DNA from: Chitinophagaceae bacterium
GTDB taxonomy: Bacteria; Bacteroidota; Bacteroidia; Chitinophagales; Chitinophagaceae
Reading direction: 5' to 3'
DNA: 64,000 bases
Assembly (NCBI GenBank): GCA_022843585.1
Contig: JALHNJ010000001.1
Location: forward strand, 930,001 to 994,000
Positions within the stretch are counted from its first letter, which is position 1. Each line of letters starts with the position of its first letter. The position numbers were made by a program, and so were the translations under genes. The notes under the pieces were generated by a model. The model had not been told where the DNA came from. It made no database searches and saw only the letters and a list, made by a program, of their open reading frames with translations. Positions 51,701-58,738 of this stretch are shown piece by piece.

Positions 51701-53082
51701 AGAGAGTGGGCATTCAGTACACCGAAGATTTTGGAACAACATTGCCTGGCTATATGGATAGTACCAGAGTGTTGGGCCAGAATTTAAAAAGTGGTCAGCC
51801 TGGCTTTGGTTATATTTTCGGTTATCAGCCTGACACCAACTGGATAAACCGCTTTGGTGCCAAAGGCTTATTGTCAACAGATACTTTAGTTTCTGCATTA
51901 ATTCAACAACGTTTTAACCAACGGCTTAACATTACGGCGCAGGTAAGTCCCTTCCGTGATTTTAATATTGATATTAACCTGGATAAAACCTTTGATAAGC
52001 AATATTCTGAATTGTATAAAGATACAAGTGCAGTTGATAATGTTGGTTTAACCCGGTTGAATCCTTATGCATTGGGCAGCTTTACGGTTAGTTATATTTC
52101 ATATCAAACTTTGTTCACCAAGTTTGACCCTAATGTTATATCCGAAACATTTAAAACTTTTGAGAATAATAGGTTGTTATTGTCTCAAAAATTAGGTGGG
52201 GTAAATCCATATGCTACTGGTAACCCGACTGGTCCGGATGGATATGTGCAAGGATATGGTCGTTATGCGCAGGATGTAGTTATTCCTGCATTCATAGCTG
52301 CGTACACCAAAAAAGATCCGGGAAGTATCAATCTTACCAAGAATAGTAATCCGAATATTCGTTCCAATCCATTCTCTGGTATTTTGCCAAAACCAAACTG
52401 GGCAATTACTTATAATGGTTTGTCAAGAATACCAGGGTTAGATAAAATATTTACCAACTTCACAATCCGTCACGGCTACCATAGCACCTTTAGCATGAAC
52501 AGCTTTAATACAGCCTTGTTATTTGCTGATCCATTTAGAGTGGGTTATCCAAACTTTGTAGATCCATTAACAGGTAATTATATTCCTTTCTTCCTGGTAC
52601 CAAACATTACTATTGCTGAAGCATTTGATCCGTTGATTGAAATTGATATGACGTTCACCAACCAGCTTACAACAAGATTTGAATTCAGGAAGAGCCGCCA
52701 GCTTAGTTTAAGTTTGATTGATTACCAGTTAGCAGAAAACCGTTCTACAGAAGTTACGTTCGGATTTAACTGGAGAAAGAAGGGCTTCCCATTAATTAAG
52801 AAGATTGGTAAGATGAAGCTCGATAATGATGTAACATTTCGGCTTGATTTCAGCCTGCGGGATGATGCTACGGCTAATAGTAAATTAGACCAGGGTACAT
52901 CTTTCGGAACGGCAGGACAAAAAGTTGTTCGCCTGGCACCTTCAATTGACTATATTCTTAATAACCGGGTAAGCTTAAAACTCTACTTTGAGCAAAACCG
53001 CAGTATTCCTAAGATCAGTAATGCATTCCCGGTAACTAATACAAGGGCAGGGTTGCAGGTAAGAATTTCGCTGGCGCAATAA
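45733..53082 (+). CDS. sprA: SprA, outer-membrane translocon of the type IX secretion system
   Basis: A 2449-residue protein. Signal peptide region LRTLVVVTIVTAFIMQAKSGYA, followed by the SprA signatures GGFDFNMNSQLQVDANIGDKI-type periplasmic repeat (in part: NSQLQVDANIGDKI), KLPINYNTLANFNFENQLKLD, TVTANGQILQENVDYEVNYD, and the closing beta-strands (EFRKSRQLSLSLIDYQLAE, TNTRAGLQVRISLAQ). SprA forms the very large beta-barrel through which T9SS cargo leaves the cell. A lysine/glycine-rich stretch at about residues 1880-1975 is low-complexity. The start is TTG at 45733 with GGAG eight bases before it; no in-frame ATG occurs upstream. It follows ruvA closely and ends at a strong terminator. Confidence 0.95.
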   Translation: MNLRTAHILRTLVVVTIVTAFIMQAKSGYANTAISDKYFQTDTSRYPLTDRYGDPYSNPNRNTFDLRDTGYLKRTIEYDPKTKQYYIIEKIGNKFYRTPASFSMEEFLRLQGRKDEEDYFKKRSALLANMNRRLFKPKFKVSKDWFNRIVGEGKVDIKPSGYVDFLAGYQGQNIQNPTLPERARRNGGFDFNMNSQLQVDANIGDKIKLPINYNTLANFNFENQLKLDYRGKDDEVLKIFQAGNTSFASKGTLIPGAQSLFGLKTQLQFGKLFITTVLANQQSQRQTLGLQGGTAAQNFIVRSDEYDENRHFLMGQYFRNNYNTAMRQLPVVNSRVQIQRVEVWVTNRNGTTTDTRDIVGFMDLGENSPYRNDIFTGTADALPRNDANNLYSTVIGNPNYRNSSLVQAQLTSLGLLPVQDFEKTFARKLQPSDYYFNFQIGFLSLNQPLQPDEVLGIAYQYTYNGRVYQVGEFSQDVPPDTTGTSQRVLFLKLLKATSQRTNLPIWDLMMKNVYSVGFGQLERQDFRLDLTYEEPSLGEKRYLPPADVSAPYQGQPIISLTNLDRLNNQNDPQPDGVFDFIEGYTVISQQSRIIFPVLEPFGRDLDYVYATQDLRDKYLYYPLYDTIKAIAQTYANLNRFKIVGRSKSSGSSGGGSDYQIGYNVPRGSVTVTANGQILQENVDYEVNYDLGTLRVTNQAIINSGVPVTVTSENNGAFALQQKNFLGLRLDYIANKKLSLGATVVQLGERPFFAKTLYGEDPIKNRMYGVDVDYRNNLPRLTKWLDKLPFYSTKTMSSITAYAEAAFLDPGHSKLIGKGEAGLSYIDDFEGTRASIDLRFPLLSWSLASVPQGNGLFPESALNNDLQSGYNRAKIAWYQIEPVLQDRRSSNNPLQNDLAELSKPETRLVLQREIFPKRNPQFGEGLLTTFDLAFYPKDKGPYNFESRASRVDANGRLTNPRQSWGGLMRNIDQTDFETGNIEYIEFWLQDPFIRNTANPGGGKLYFNLGNISEDVLRDGKRQYENGLPTPTNNAPVDNSTVWGKVPANPLQVTNAFNIDPNDRQFQDVGFDGLQDEEEATKFAPYLNSLQTNFGAGSLVYQRALLDPSADNFKPYRDPSFDQSPATGILQRYKNINNPHGNSPIATDNSIFVNAFTQYPDAEELNRDNTMNEVEEYFEYEVDILPNMIAGSNFITDVRTPTVRLADGTDRVEKWYLFRIPVAQFNQKIGNIPDFKSIRFIRMFATGFEDSVVMRFGKLELIRNQWRKFRNEIDTTGLYTNLPNPDPTQVNVLAVNVEENDQRQPIIYRIPPGIERQQQLSNNNVSLFLNEQALSMQVCGLQKDDARGVFKTMNLDMRQYGRLSMFIHAESVQGNQQLADGDLNGVVRMGNDFSGNYYEVKIPLKITDFGETDSLRIWPEENNLDFQLNDLTELKKRRNKLGIPPTEYYKETLPNGRTYAIIGNPNLGEVRGMLLGVENTKLEVACTEVWFNELRFSQLDEQGGWAALARTDIRLADLGTFSLSATARSSGFGTLEQRVNERSREDVYTIDASATIEAGKLFPKKLGLQIPVYAGISRSSSTPEYDPYDLDIKLKEKIKEADASIKDSIRNESQDITTIKTINLTNVRKLKTDGKRPKPWSITNFDFNYSYLQTLSHNPLIERDEIRRTRGAVGYTYAPQTKPFEPFKNLIKSKSKWVALIKDINFNYAPSQISFRADVFRQFGAIRPRNVGGGPYKIPETYNKYFTFDRYYIVQWNLTRSISIDFNAVNNARIDEPFGRIDTKQKKDSIKDNLFKGGRNTNYRQEATITYNVPTQKIPFLDWTTLRASYNTKYNWLAASLLPEARLLGNTLGNTQTRNINGELKFEELYNKSRFLRAVNSNTPRQPRSNNPGDGKDGGDSKKGNNKKGNDAKGNAPTGSDDKGIAPPSPNPPQLNQGDGTVRYDTIRNKKGKIKRIKKIKVKKIKERKDPNQLPEIGGIPKAFLQIATALKRVGIQYTEDFGTTLPGYMDSTRVLGQNLKSGQPGFGYIFGYQPDTNWINRFGAKGLLSTDTLVSALIQQRFNQRLNITAQVSPFRDFNIDINLDKTFDKQYSELYKDTSAVDNVGLTRLNPYALGSFTVSYISYQTLFTKFDPNVISETFKTFENNRLLLSQKLGGVNPYATGNPTGPDGYVQGYGRYAQDVVIPAFIAAYTKKDPGSINLTKNSNPNIRSNPFSGILPKPNWAITYNGLSRIPGLDKIFTNFTIRHGYHSTFSMNSFNTALLFADPFRVGYPNFVDPLTGNYIPFFLVPNITIAEAFDPLIEIDMTFTNQLTTRFEFRKSRQLSLSLIDYQLAENRSTEVTFGFNWRKKGFPLIKKIGKMKLDNDVTFRLDFSLRDDATANSKLDQGTSFGTAGQKVVRLAPSIDYILNNRVSLKLYFEQNRSIPKISNAFPVTNTRAGLQVRISLAQ

Positions 53083-53107
53083 TAAAATCTAATTATATAT
53101 TTTTTTC

Positions 53108-53135
53108 AAAGCACTAAGTCTCTTAGTGCTTTTTC
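53108..53135 (+). terminator. Rho-independent terminator of sprA
   Basis: A perfect 11-bp stem AAAGCACTAAG/CTTAGTGCTTT (53108-53118 with 53122-53132), loop TCT, then T residues. Confidence 0.9.
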
Positions 53136-53290
53136 ATACAAACTATTTCACTCAATGATAGTAAGATGATAAGGCAGTGCAAACAAGACAGTATCATATA
53201 AAGTCTTAACTTCTTTTGTATTTGATCTTAGCGTCATTGCATGAAATAAAAAGCTTAAAAAATTTGCCAACTTTTCCAGTGTATAAAAAC

Positions 53291-53320
53291 AAAAAACCGA
53301 TCTATTTAGACCGGTTTTTT
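53291..53320 (-). terminator. Rho-independent terminator of the 53346-53861 gene
   Basis: A stem of about 13 bp with one mismatch (53291-53304 with 53307-53320), A-tract on the left and T-tract on the right, so it can work in both directions. Confidence 0.8.
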
Positions 53321-53345
53321 ATCAAAAAATATTTTAAATAAAAAC

Positions 53346-53861
53346 TTACTTATCTGCAGATGGAGTAGTTGGTGTTGTATTAGCGTTTCCCTCACCAGAC
53401 CTTTTAAACAACATCACATAACCACAAAGATTCTTTTTCTTTTGTTTGTTTACCTGTACCGGCTTCATCATATGGAACTCTGAAAATTGAGGGATATAAG
53501 AATAGCTGATTACATTGCCATCAATTTCGCCCCATTTTTTCTGACGAAAAACAACTTGTCTTTCCTGCCAATCATACATTCTTACTTCATACAAACGGGA
53601 ATTATAATCGCCGATGAAAACAAATTGGTACCAGCTTCCTTGTGTTAGAGGAACGATTACCGGCATTTCAAACTCACTTTCCATGTTAATGGATGCTTCT
53701 TTCAGTAATACATATCCATCTTTTCCATACAAAGTTTTAAGACTATCTACCTGGCGGGAAATCATATCGTTACTACAAGATTGCAGGCGAATAACATCTT
53801 GTGAAAATACTAAGGAGGTAAATAATGTAAATGCTGCGGCTAAGAGGTACGGCTTTTTCAT
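53346..53861 (-). CDS. small exported protein of unknown function
   Basis: A 171-residue protein not assigned to a family. It has a signal peptide (KKPYLLAAAFTLFTSLVFSQ), a charged region SCSNDMISRQVDSLKTLYG, beta-strand-like text (VIVPLTQGSWYQFVFIGD, LYEVRMYDWQERQVVF), and a Thr/Pro tail. The Bacteroidota habit of ending with a C-terminal sorting domain is absent. The start at 53861 has the CTGTTATGAAAAA context; an earlier in-frame ATG at 53894 is possible but would put a charged segment before the signal peptide. Confidence 0.65.
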   Translation of the reverse strand: MKKPYLLAAAFTLFTSLVFSQDVIRLQSCSNDMISRQVDSLKTLYGKDGYVLLKEASINMESEFEMPVIVPLTQGSWYQFVFIGDYNSRLYEVRMYDWQERQVVFRQKKWGEIDGNVISYSYIPQFSEFHMMKPVQVNKQKKKNLCGYVMLFKRSGEGNANTTPTTPSADK

Positions 53862-54065
53862 AACAGATATTGTATTTTGATACAAGTTCATCATAAATAT
53901 AAATGGTCTTTAGCCGGGGTTTGAATTTTTAACCGGAAATCTTTCTATTCAGGTACATTTTCGAAGGGGAACTACGGCAACATTCAGGCCAACAGAGGGG
54001 TAAGATTACTGGGGGTGTACAAATAAAGGTAATTCCTTGTTATAATCAAAGCTTTTTGACATGAA

Positions 54066-54833
54066 TCAAGCAGGGTTGGCCCGGTTGAAGTAAATGGTAT
54101 TGGCTTGTTGCAGGCAAGTAATAGACAAGTCGTTGATACAAACATGTGGCGGCAGGGTAGCACAGTAAAAAATCACATCTGCTACATCTTCAGCCGAAAG
54201 CGGCTTCAGTCCATCATATATTTTTTTTGCCGTGCCTTCATCCCCTTTAAACCGTACTACTGAAAATTCTGTTTCAGCCGCACCGGGATTGATGGATGTG
54301 ACTTTAATATTATGACGGAGCAGGTCAATTCGCATAGCCTGGCTTAATGCATCCACTGCGAATTTGGTAGCGCAATACACATTCCCTTTTTCATACACTT
54401 CTTTACCTGCAATGGAACCCATGTTAATGATATGTCCTTTGCTTTGTTTTACCATCAATTGAGAAACAGCTTTGGCTACATACAAAAATCCTTTCACATT
54501 GGTATCGATCATCGTATTCCAATCGCTTACATCGGCCTCATTAAAATAGTCACGGCCCAATGCTAAACCAGCATTGTTGATTAATATATCAATTGCCTGC
54601 CAGTCAGCAGGAATATTTTTGATCGATTCAAAAACTGCTTTTTCGTTTTGTACATCAAATGGTAATAGCAATACAGCGATATTGTATTTATTTTCCAGTT
54701 CATCCGCTAATTCCTGCAAACGATCTGTTCTTCTGCCATTAATAATTATATCATATCCATGGGCAGCAAATTTTAAAGCACTTGCTTTTCCAAATCCTGA
54801 TGTAGCGCCGGTGATGAAAACTATTTTACGCAT
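54066..54833 (-). CDS. short-chain dehydrogenase/reductase (SDR)
   Basis: A 255-residue classical SDR. Cofactor loop TGATSGFG at 9-16, NNAG at 86-89, catalytic Ser140, Tyr153 and Lys157 (GSIAG, VYCATK), INPGAAETEF. This resembles YdfG-type 3-hydroxy acid/serine dehydrogenases; an Arg in the early NGRRTDRL suggests NADP(H). Cytoplasmic. Start at 54833 gives the normal N-terminus (MRKIVFITGAT); an earlier in-frame start at 54863 is in the period-7 repeat. Confidence 0.9.
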   Translation of the reverse strand: MRKIVFITGATSGFGKASALKFAAHGYDIIINGRRTDRLQELADELENKYNIAVLLLPFDVQNEKAVFESIKNIPADWQAIDILINNAGLALGRDYFNEADVSDWNTMIDTNVKGFLYVAKAVSQLMVKQSKGHIINMGSIAGKEVYEKGNVYCATKFAVDALSQAMRIDLLRHNIKVTSINPGAAETEFSVVRFKGDEGTAKKIYDGLKPLSAEDVADVIFYCATLPPHVCINDLSITCLQQANTIYFNRANPA

Positions 54834-54834
54834 G

Positions 54835-54862
54835 ATGGTCAATTGTGAATAGTGAATGGTCA
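54835..54862 (-). repeat. period-7 repeat, left of the four-helix-bundle gene
   Basis: Four heptads on plus: ATGGTCA, ATTGTGA, ATAGTGA, ATGGTCA. The 17-bp segment at 54848-54864 is the exact inverse of 55258-55274. It fills the gap between this gene and the SDR start. Confidence 0.75.
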
Positions 54863-55225
54863 ATTTTTGGAGGTTGATATAATCAAGCCACTAAGCAATT
54901 TAAAAGACGAAACCATCGTTTCGCCTAGCTTATTTGTATAATAATTACTCAAATATCCTAAATCATTTGCAATATCTAATGCAGCATCAATTTCAATAAT
55001 GGAACCTCTTGCTATTTCATAGTATCTTTTTCTTTCGGCCACAGATTTTCTTGAAGCACCTTCCGCAATATTTAAGTATACAGAAAGTGCAGCTCTTCTT
55101 ATTTGTGTGGCCATTCCAAATCTTTCATCACTTGGAAGTATATTAGTTAATTTGTAACACTCTAATACAAATTGTCTTGTTATTGAAAAAGCTTCGAGCT
55201 TTTGATGATTAAGTTTTAAAAACAT
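54860..55225 (-). CDS. four-helix-bundle protein of the S23 / 23S rRNA intervening-sequence family
   Basis: A 121-residue all-helical protein: LEAFSITRQFVLECYKLTNILP, FGMATQIRRAALSVYLNIAEGA (the family hallmark), SVAERKRYYEIARGSIIEID, LSNYYTNKLGETMVSSFKLLSGLI. Named after ORFs in 23S rRNA insertions, but most homologues, like this one, stand outside rRNA genes and have no known function. Its stop codon overlaps a period-7 repeat and a matching inverted copy lies just upstream, so it is bracketed by repeats. Confidence 0.9.
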   Translation of the reverse strand: MFLKLNHQKLEAFSITRQFVLECYKLTNILPSDERFGMATQIRRAALSVYLNIAEGASRKSVAERKRYYEIARGSIIEIDAALDIANDLGYLSNYYTNKLGETMVSSFKLLSGLIISTSKN

Positions 55226-55252
55226 TGGGACGTTTTTTTATAGAGGAATCAC

Positions 55253-55273
55253 TCACTATTGACCATTCACTAT
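55253..55273 (+). repeat. period-7 repeat, right of the four-helix-bundle gene
   Basis: Three heptads: TCACTAT, TGACCAT, TCACTAT. Inverted counterpart of the left copy; segment 55258-55274 is a 17-bp perfect inverted match. Confidence 0.75.
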
Positions 55274-55276
55274 TGC

Positions 55277-57904
55277 CTACCGTATCAACGCCACCGTTCC
55301 TTTTTGGAAATATGGCTTGCCGGTATAATCAACAGCACTCACCATCCATACAAAAACTCCAGTAGTTTGAATAACGCCATTAATACGGCCATCCCACCCT
55401 TGGCCATTTATGGTAGTGGTAAAAACCAATTGTCCCCAACGATTATAAATACTGAAGTAGTTGATGCGTTGCATACCCACTGCAATGGGGCTTACAACAT
55501 CATTGAGACCGTCATTATTAGGGGTAAAGGCAGTAGGTACAAAAACGTAGGCCTTCGTTTTAAACACCGTAACTTTTACGGTAGCAGAATCAGGGCAGCC
55601 TGCAGCATCTGTTACTACCAATTTATACCGGACACTATCTACGTCGGTACCATAAACACCAATAGGATTGGCAATGGTTGGATTATTAAGATAACTGGAA
55701 GGAGTCCAAACATAATTTACACCACCTGTTCCGCCAAATTGTAAAGGCTGCCCAACAATTACAGTAGTATCTCTTCCGGCAAATGCCCTTACTCTTGGAT
55801 TAACGGTTATTAATACGGTATCTCTTCCGGGCTTAGGGCAGCCTTTCGTATCAAACGAGGAAAGAATATATTGTGTGGATCGGGGTGGGAATGAAATAGG
55901 ATTTAATATAGTTGGATCATTGAGGTAGGTGGTAGGCGTCCAGAAAAAACTACTGCCATCATGCGAACCATTTAACTGGGTGGAGGTATTGTAACAAATT
56001 GTTTGTGGTGGTCCTGCATTCGCAACGGGATAGGGAACGGTAGTTATTGTAACATTATCTGTTGCTGTGCAGCTACCTATTCGGGCTTCTATTTGGTAAG
56101 TAGTTATAGTTTGAGTTGGAGTGGCAATAGGATTTAGAATAGTCGGATCTGACAGCGTTTGTGGTGGGCTCCAAAGAAATTGCAGACCATCTGTAGCGGC
56201 TGTTAATTGTACTCCATCGGTTTGACAAATAGTTGTATCTGCCATTGCATTTAATGTAACACTGCCAACTACTCTTACATGAACCGAATCATCTGCCAAA
56301 CAGCCATTTTCGTTGAGGCGTACTCTATACCAGGTGCTGGTAACAGGGTTTACGGTTGGGGTAGCGGTATTTGGATTGGTAATATTAGTAAGTGGTGTCC
56401 AGCTAAAATTACCAGTGCCTGTAGTAGCTGCATTTAATTGCACAGCATCCGGAATACAGATTAAGGTATCGTTGAAGGCGAGAGTTAGATTCGGTTTATC
56501 TAATACACTAATAACTACAGTAGCTGAGTCAATGCAGCCCTTAGTACTGGTTACAATCATTGATACCGTTTTTGTACCTGGCCCGGCATAGGTCCATTGC
56601 GGATTTCTGAGAATGGAAAAATCTAATAAAGTTGTTGGATCACCAAAATTCCATCGCCAGCTATCCACAGAACCATAACGTGGATTAGTAGTATCCCTGA
56701 ATTGAAAAGCATTTTGAAAACAACTGCCCACATGCTCAAAACCCGGTACAAAGCCAGGGTAAACTCCCACTTTTCTTACTACAGAATCTGCACAGCCAGT
56801 TCCTCTATTAATTACAAACTTTACATTATATGTTCCTGTATCTGCGTAAGTATAGGTCGGGTTGCCAATATTTGAAGTATCATCAGTTATCGGGGCCACG
56901 CCAAAGTCCCAGAAAACTGTATTGGCGCCATTACTTGAATGAGAAAACTGTACGTTAAAGCCATCACAGGTAACAAAGTTGGGCATCGGGTTTGCCGTTG
57001 TTATTGCACAGTCCGACACTTGTACGATCAAATCTTTTCGGTGCGATGCAAAACGAACGCCATTTCGATAAACATCAATACAAACACTAACAACATATTT
57101 TCCAAAATCAGGTGCCATTCCTGAAATGATGCCTGTGTTCGGGTCAATTGAAAGAGAGGTGCCAAATGGATTAACCCCGCTGTAAGGCGATCGGTAGTTT
57201 GCTGTGCCATAAGGGGGAGGCGCAGGATCATCAAACGCTGCACCAAGAGCAGCACCACCATTCCATGCATCACAAAAACTGTAAACAAGTACGTCTTCAG
57301 GATCGGTATCTACTGCTGAAAAGTTTAAAACAAACGGAGAGTTTTTGCAAATAACATTTACGGGAGCACTGAACATCGGAGAACTGTCAGTACCTGTAGG
57401 ACGTTGATTTAATCCGGGAATAACACAAGCATATGTTGAACCAGTGCCATCTGCAACATTAACTAATCCGCTAATTCTGCAACAGGTTTGATAAGCTACA
57501 GTGTAACCATTTTGATTGTCTGGCAAGTTAACCTCCATGGTATAAACAGCATACTTATAATCTAATACGGGAGCTCCTTCAATACAATCAGGGAAAATTA
57601 TAGGTACTTGCTGATTAGCTCCACTTCTTAAAATAAGCCAATTATTAAAGGTAGTGCCAGCACCTCCGTTTAGCTTTTGACCATTATCATTATTATATAT
57701 AGCAACTATATAGCTGTCAGCAAGCTGTGCTACATTAGTGCCTGTTGCATCTCCAGTAAATAAAATAAGAGTGATTCTATACGTCTTACTATTTCCGGAT
57801 GTACTCAGATAAGTGTACCTCATTTCTCCTCCAATTACATGTGATGCAAATGAAGATGTACTCAATGCAGCTAAAAACGATATGGCCAGTAAAAATCTCT
57901 TCAT
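55277..57904 (-). CDS. secreted PKD-repeat protein with gliding-type (type B) T9SS C-terminal domain
   Basis: An 875-residue exported protein. Signal peptide MKRFLLAISFLAALSTSSFA; SHVIGGEMRYTYLSTSGNS and an early domain up to about 320; then PKD-type beta modules (FVTCDGFNVQFSHSSNGAN, WDFGVAPITDDTSN, TYTYADTGTYNVKFVI); repeats beginning QTICYNTSTQLNG-like / VQLNAATTGTG; and the type B CTD (VFVPTAFTPNNDGLND, YFSIYNRWGQLVFTT, GWDGRINGV, GVFVWMVSAVDYTG). Type B CTDs differ from type A in the receptor they use. Probably a large adhesin or surface structural protein. Start at 57904 restores the signal peptide; an earlier in-frame start at 58021 does not. Confidence 0.88.
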   Translation of the reverse strand: MKRFLLAISFLAALSTSSFASHVIGGEMRYTYLSTSGNSKTYRITLILFTGDATGTNVAQLADSYIVAIYNNDNGQKLNGGAGTTFNNWLILRSGANQQVPIIFPDCIEGAPVLDYKYAVYTMEVNLPDNQNGYTVAYQTCCRISGLVNVADGTGSTYACVIPGLNQRPTGTDSSPMFSAPVNVICKNSPFVLNFSAVDTDPEDVLVYSFCDAWNGGAALGAAFDDPAPPPYGTANYRSPYSGVNPFGTSLSIDPNTGIISGMAPDFGKYVVSVCIDVYRNGVRFASHRKDLIVQVSDCAITTANPMPNFVTCDGFNVQFSHSSNGANTVFWDFGVAPITDDTSNIGNPTYTYADTGTYNVKFVINRGTGCADSVVRKVGVYPGFVPGFEHVGSCFQNAFQFRDTTNPRYGSVDSWRWNFGDPTTLLDFSILRNPQWTYAGPGTKTVSMIVTSTKGCIDSATVVISVLDKPNLTLAFNDTLICIPDAVQLNAATTGTGNFSWTPLTNITNPNTATPTVNPVTSTWYRVRLNENGCLADDSVHVRVVGSVTLNAMADTTICQTDGVQLTAATDGLQFLWSPPQTLSDPTILNPIATPTQTITTYQIEARIGSCTATDNVTITTVPYPVANAGPPQTICYNTSTQLNGSHDGSSFFWTPTTYLNDPTILNPISFPPRSTQYILSSFDTKGCPKPGRDTVLITVNPRVRAFAGRDTTVIVGQPLQFGGTGGVNYVWTPSSYLNNPTIANPIGVYGTDVDSVRYKLVVTDAAGCPDSATVKVTVFKTKAYVFVPTAFTPNNDGLNDVVSPIAVGMQRINYFSIYNRWGQLVFTTTINGQGWDGRINGVIQTTGVFVWMVSAVDYTGKPYFQKGTVALIR

Positions 57905-57932
57905 GAAGGGAGGGGGTAAGAATTCAGTTTCA

Positions 57933-58721
57933 TTATTGCAGCAAAAATTTCTCCAAAAGCAGGTTTGTTTTTTCAGTCTCTTCCAGCATACCCATATGCC
58001 CGGATTGTTGCAAAATATCAATGTACGATTTTTCAGGAAGATGGCATTGTTTCAGGCCATCAGCAAGGGGTATGGCATTATCGTATTTTCCCATCGCAAA
58101 AAGCACAGGAACAGTTGCTTGGCGCAAAATATCGGTTCTGTCGGGTCGCTGTATCATGGCTTCGTAATAGGAGACCAATGCCTCCCCCGAAAAGCTGCTT
58201 AATGAAGCCACCTGCTCATCTATCAATTCGGACCGTTCATCCTTTGTTTTCGGTGAAAAAAGATTGGGGGTGGCGGTTTTTAAAAATTCAAAAGCTCCGT
58301 GTTCTTTTATAAAAGCGATTCCTTTTCGGCGGGTAGCTATTTTTTCTTCGCTGTCGGCAAAAGCGGAGGAATGAAAAAGTCCGAATGAACTTACATGATT
58401 ATAATATTTTTCAACAAAGGCTAATGTAATATAACCGCCCATGCTGTGGCCGATTACCGGACAAGCTTCAATATCCTCTTCATGAATAATGGAATGAATA
58501 ACCTCTGCCATTCCTTCCATGCTCATATCATCAATTAATTCAGATTCCCCACTGCCGGGCAAATCAGGAACGATAACGTTGAAATTATTTTTCAGGTATT
58601 CAACCTGTTGATTCCATAGGGTACCATCTTCGCCAAAACCATGTACAAGAATTACAGACTTGCCTGTGCCCGCCATACGGTACACTATTTTTTTGTTTTG
58701 ATATAAGAATGACTTGGTCAT
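57933..58721 (-). CDS. alpha/beta hydrolase
   Basis: A 262-residue hydrolase. Oxyanion/N-terminal VILVHGFGEDGTLW, nucleophile elbow GHSMGGYITLA, and the late Asp/His region PVLFAMGKYDNAIPL and LQQSGHMGMLE. No signal peptide. It lies 17 bp after lnt and 28 bp before the type B T9SS gene, so the three could share a transcript. Substrate unknown. Confidence 0.9.
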   Translation of the reverse strand: MTKSFLYQNKKIVYRMAGTGKSVILVHGFGEDGTLWNQQVEYLKNNFNVIVPDLPGSGESELIDDMSMEGMAEVIHSIIHEEDIEACPVIGHSMGGYITLAFVEKYYNHVSSFGLFHSSAFADSEEKIATRRKGIAFIKEHGAFEFLKTATPNLFSPKTKDERSELIDEQVASLSSFSGEALVSYYEAMIQRPDRTDILRQATVPVLFAMGKYDNAIPLADGLKQCHLPEKSYIDILQQSGHMGMLEETEKTNLLLEKFLLQ

Positions 58722-58738
58722 AATAATGGAGATCTATT

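Noticed and set aside
51213-51713. 166-codon open frame antisense to the low-complexity part of sprA
   Set aside because: Mirror of the Lys/Pro-rich insert; no start context and the sense frame is unquestionable.
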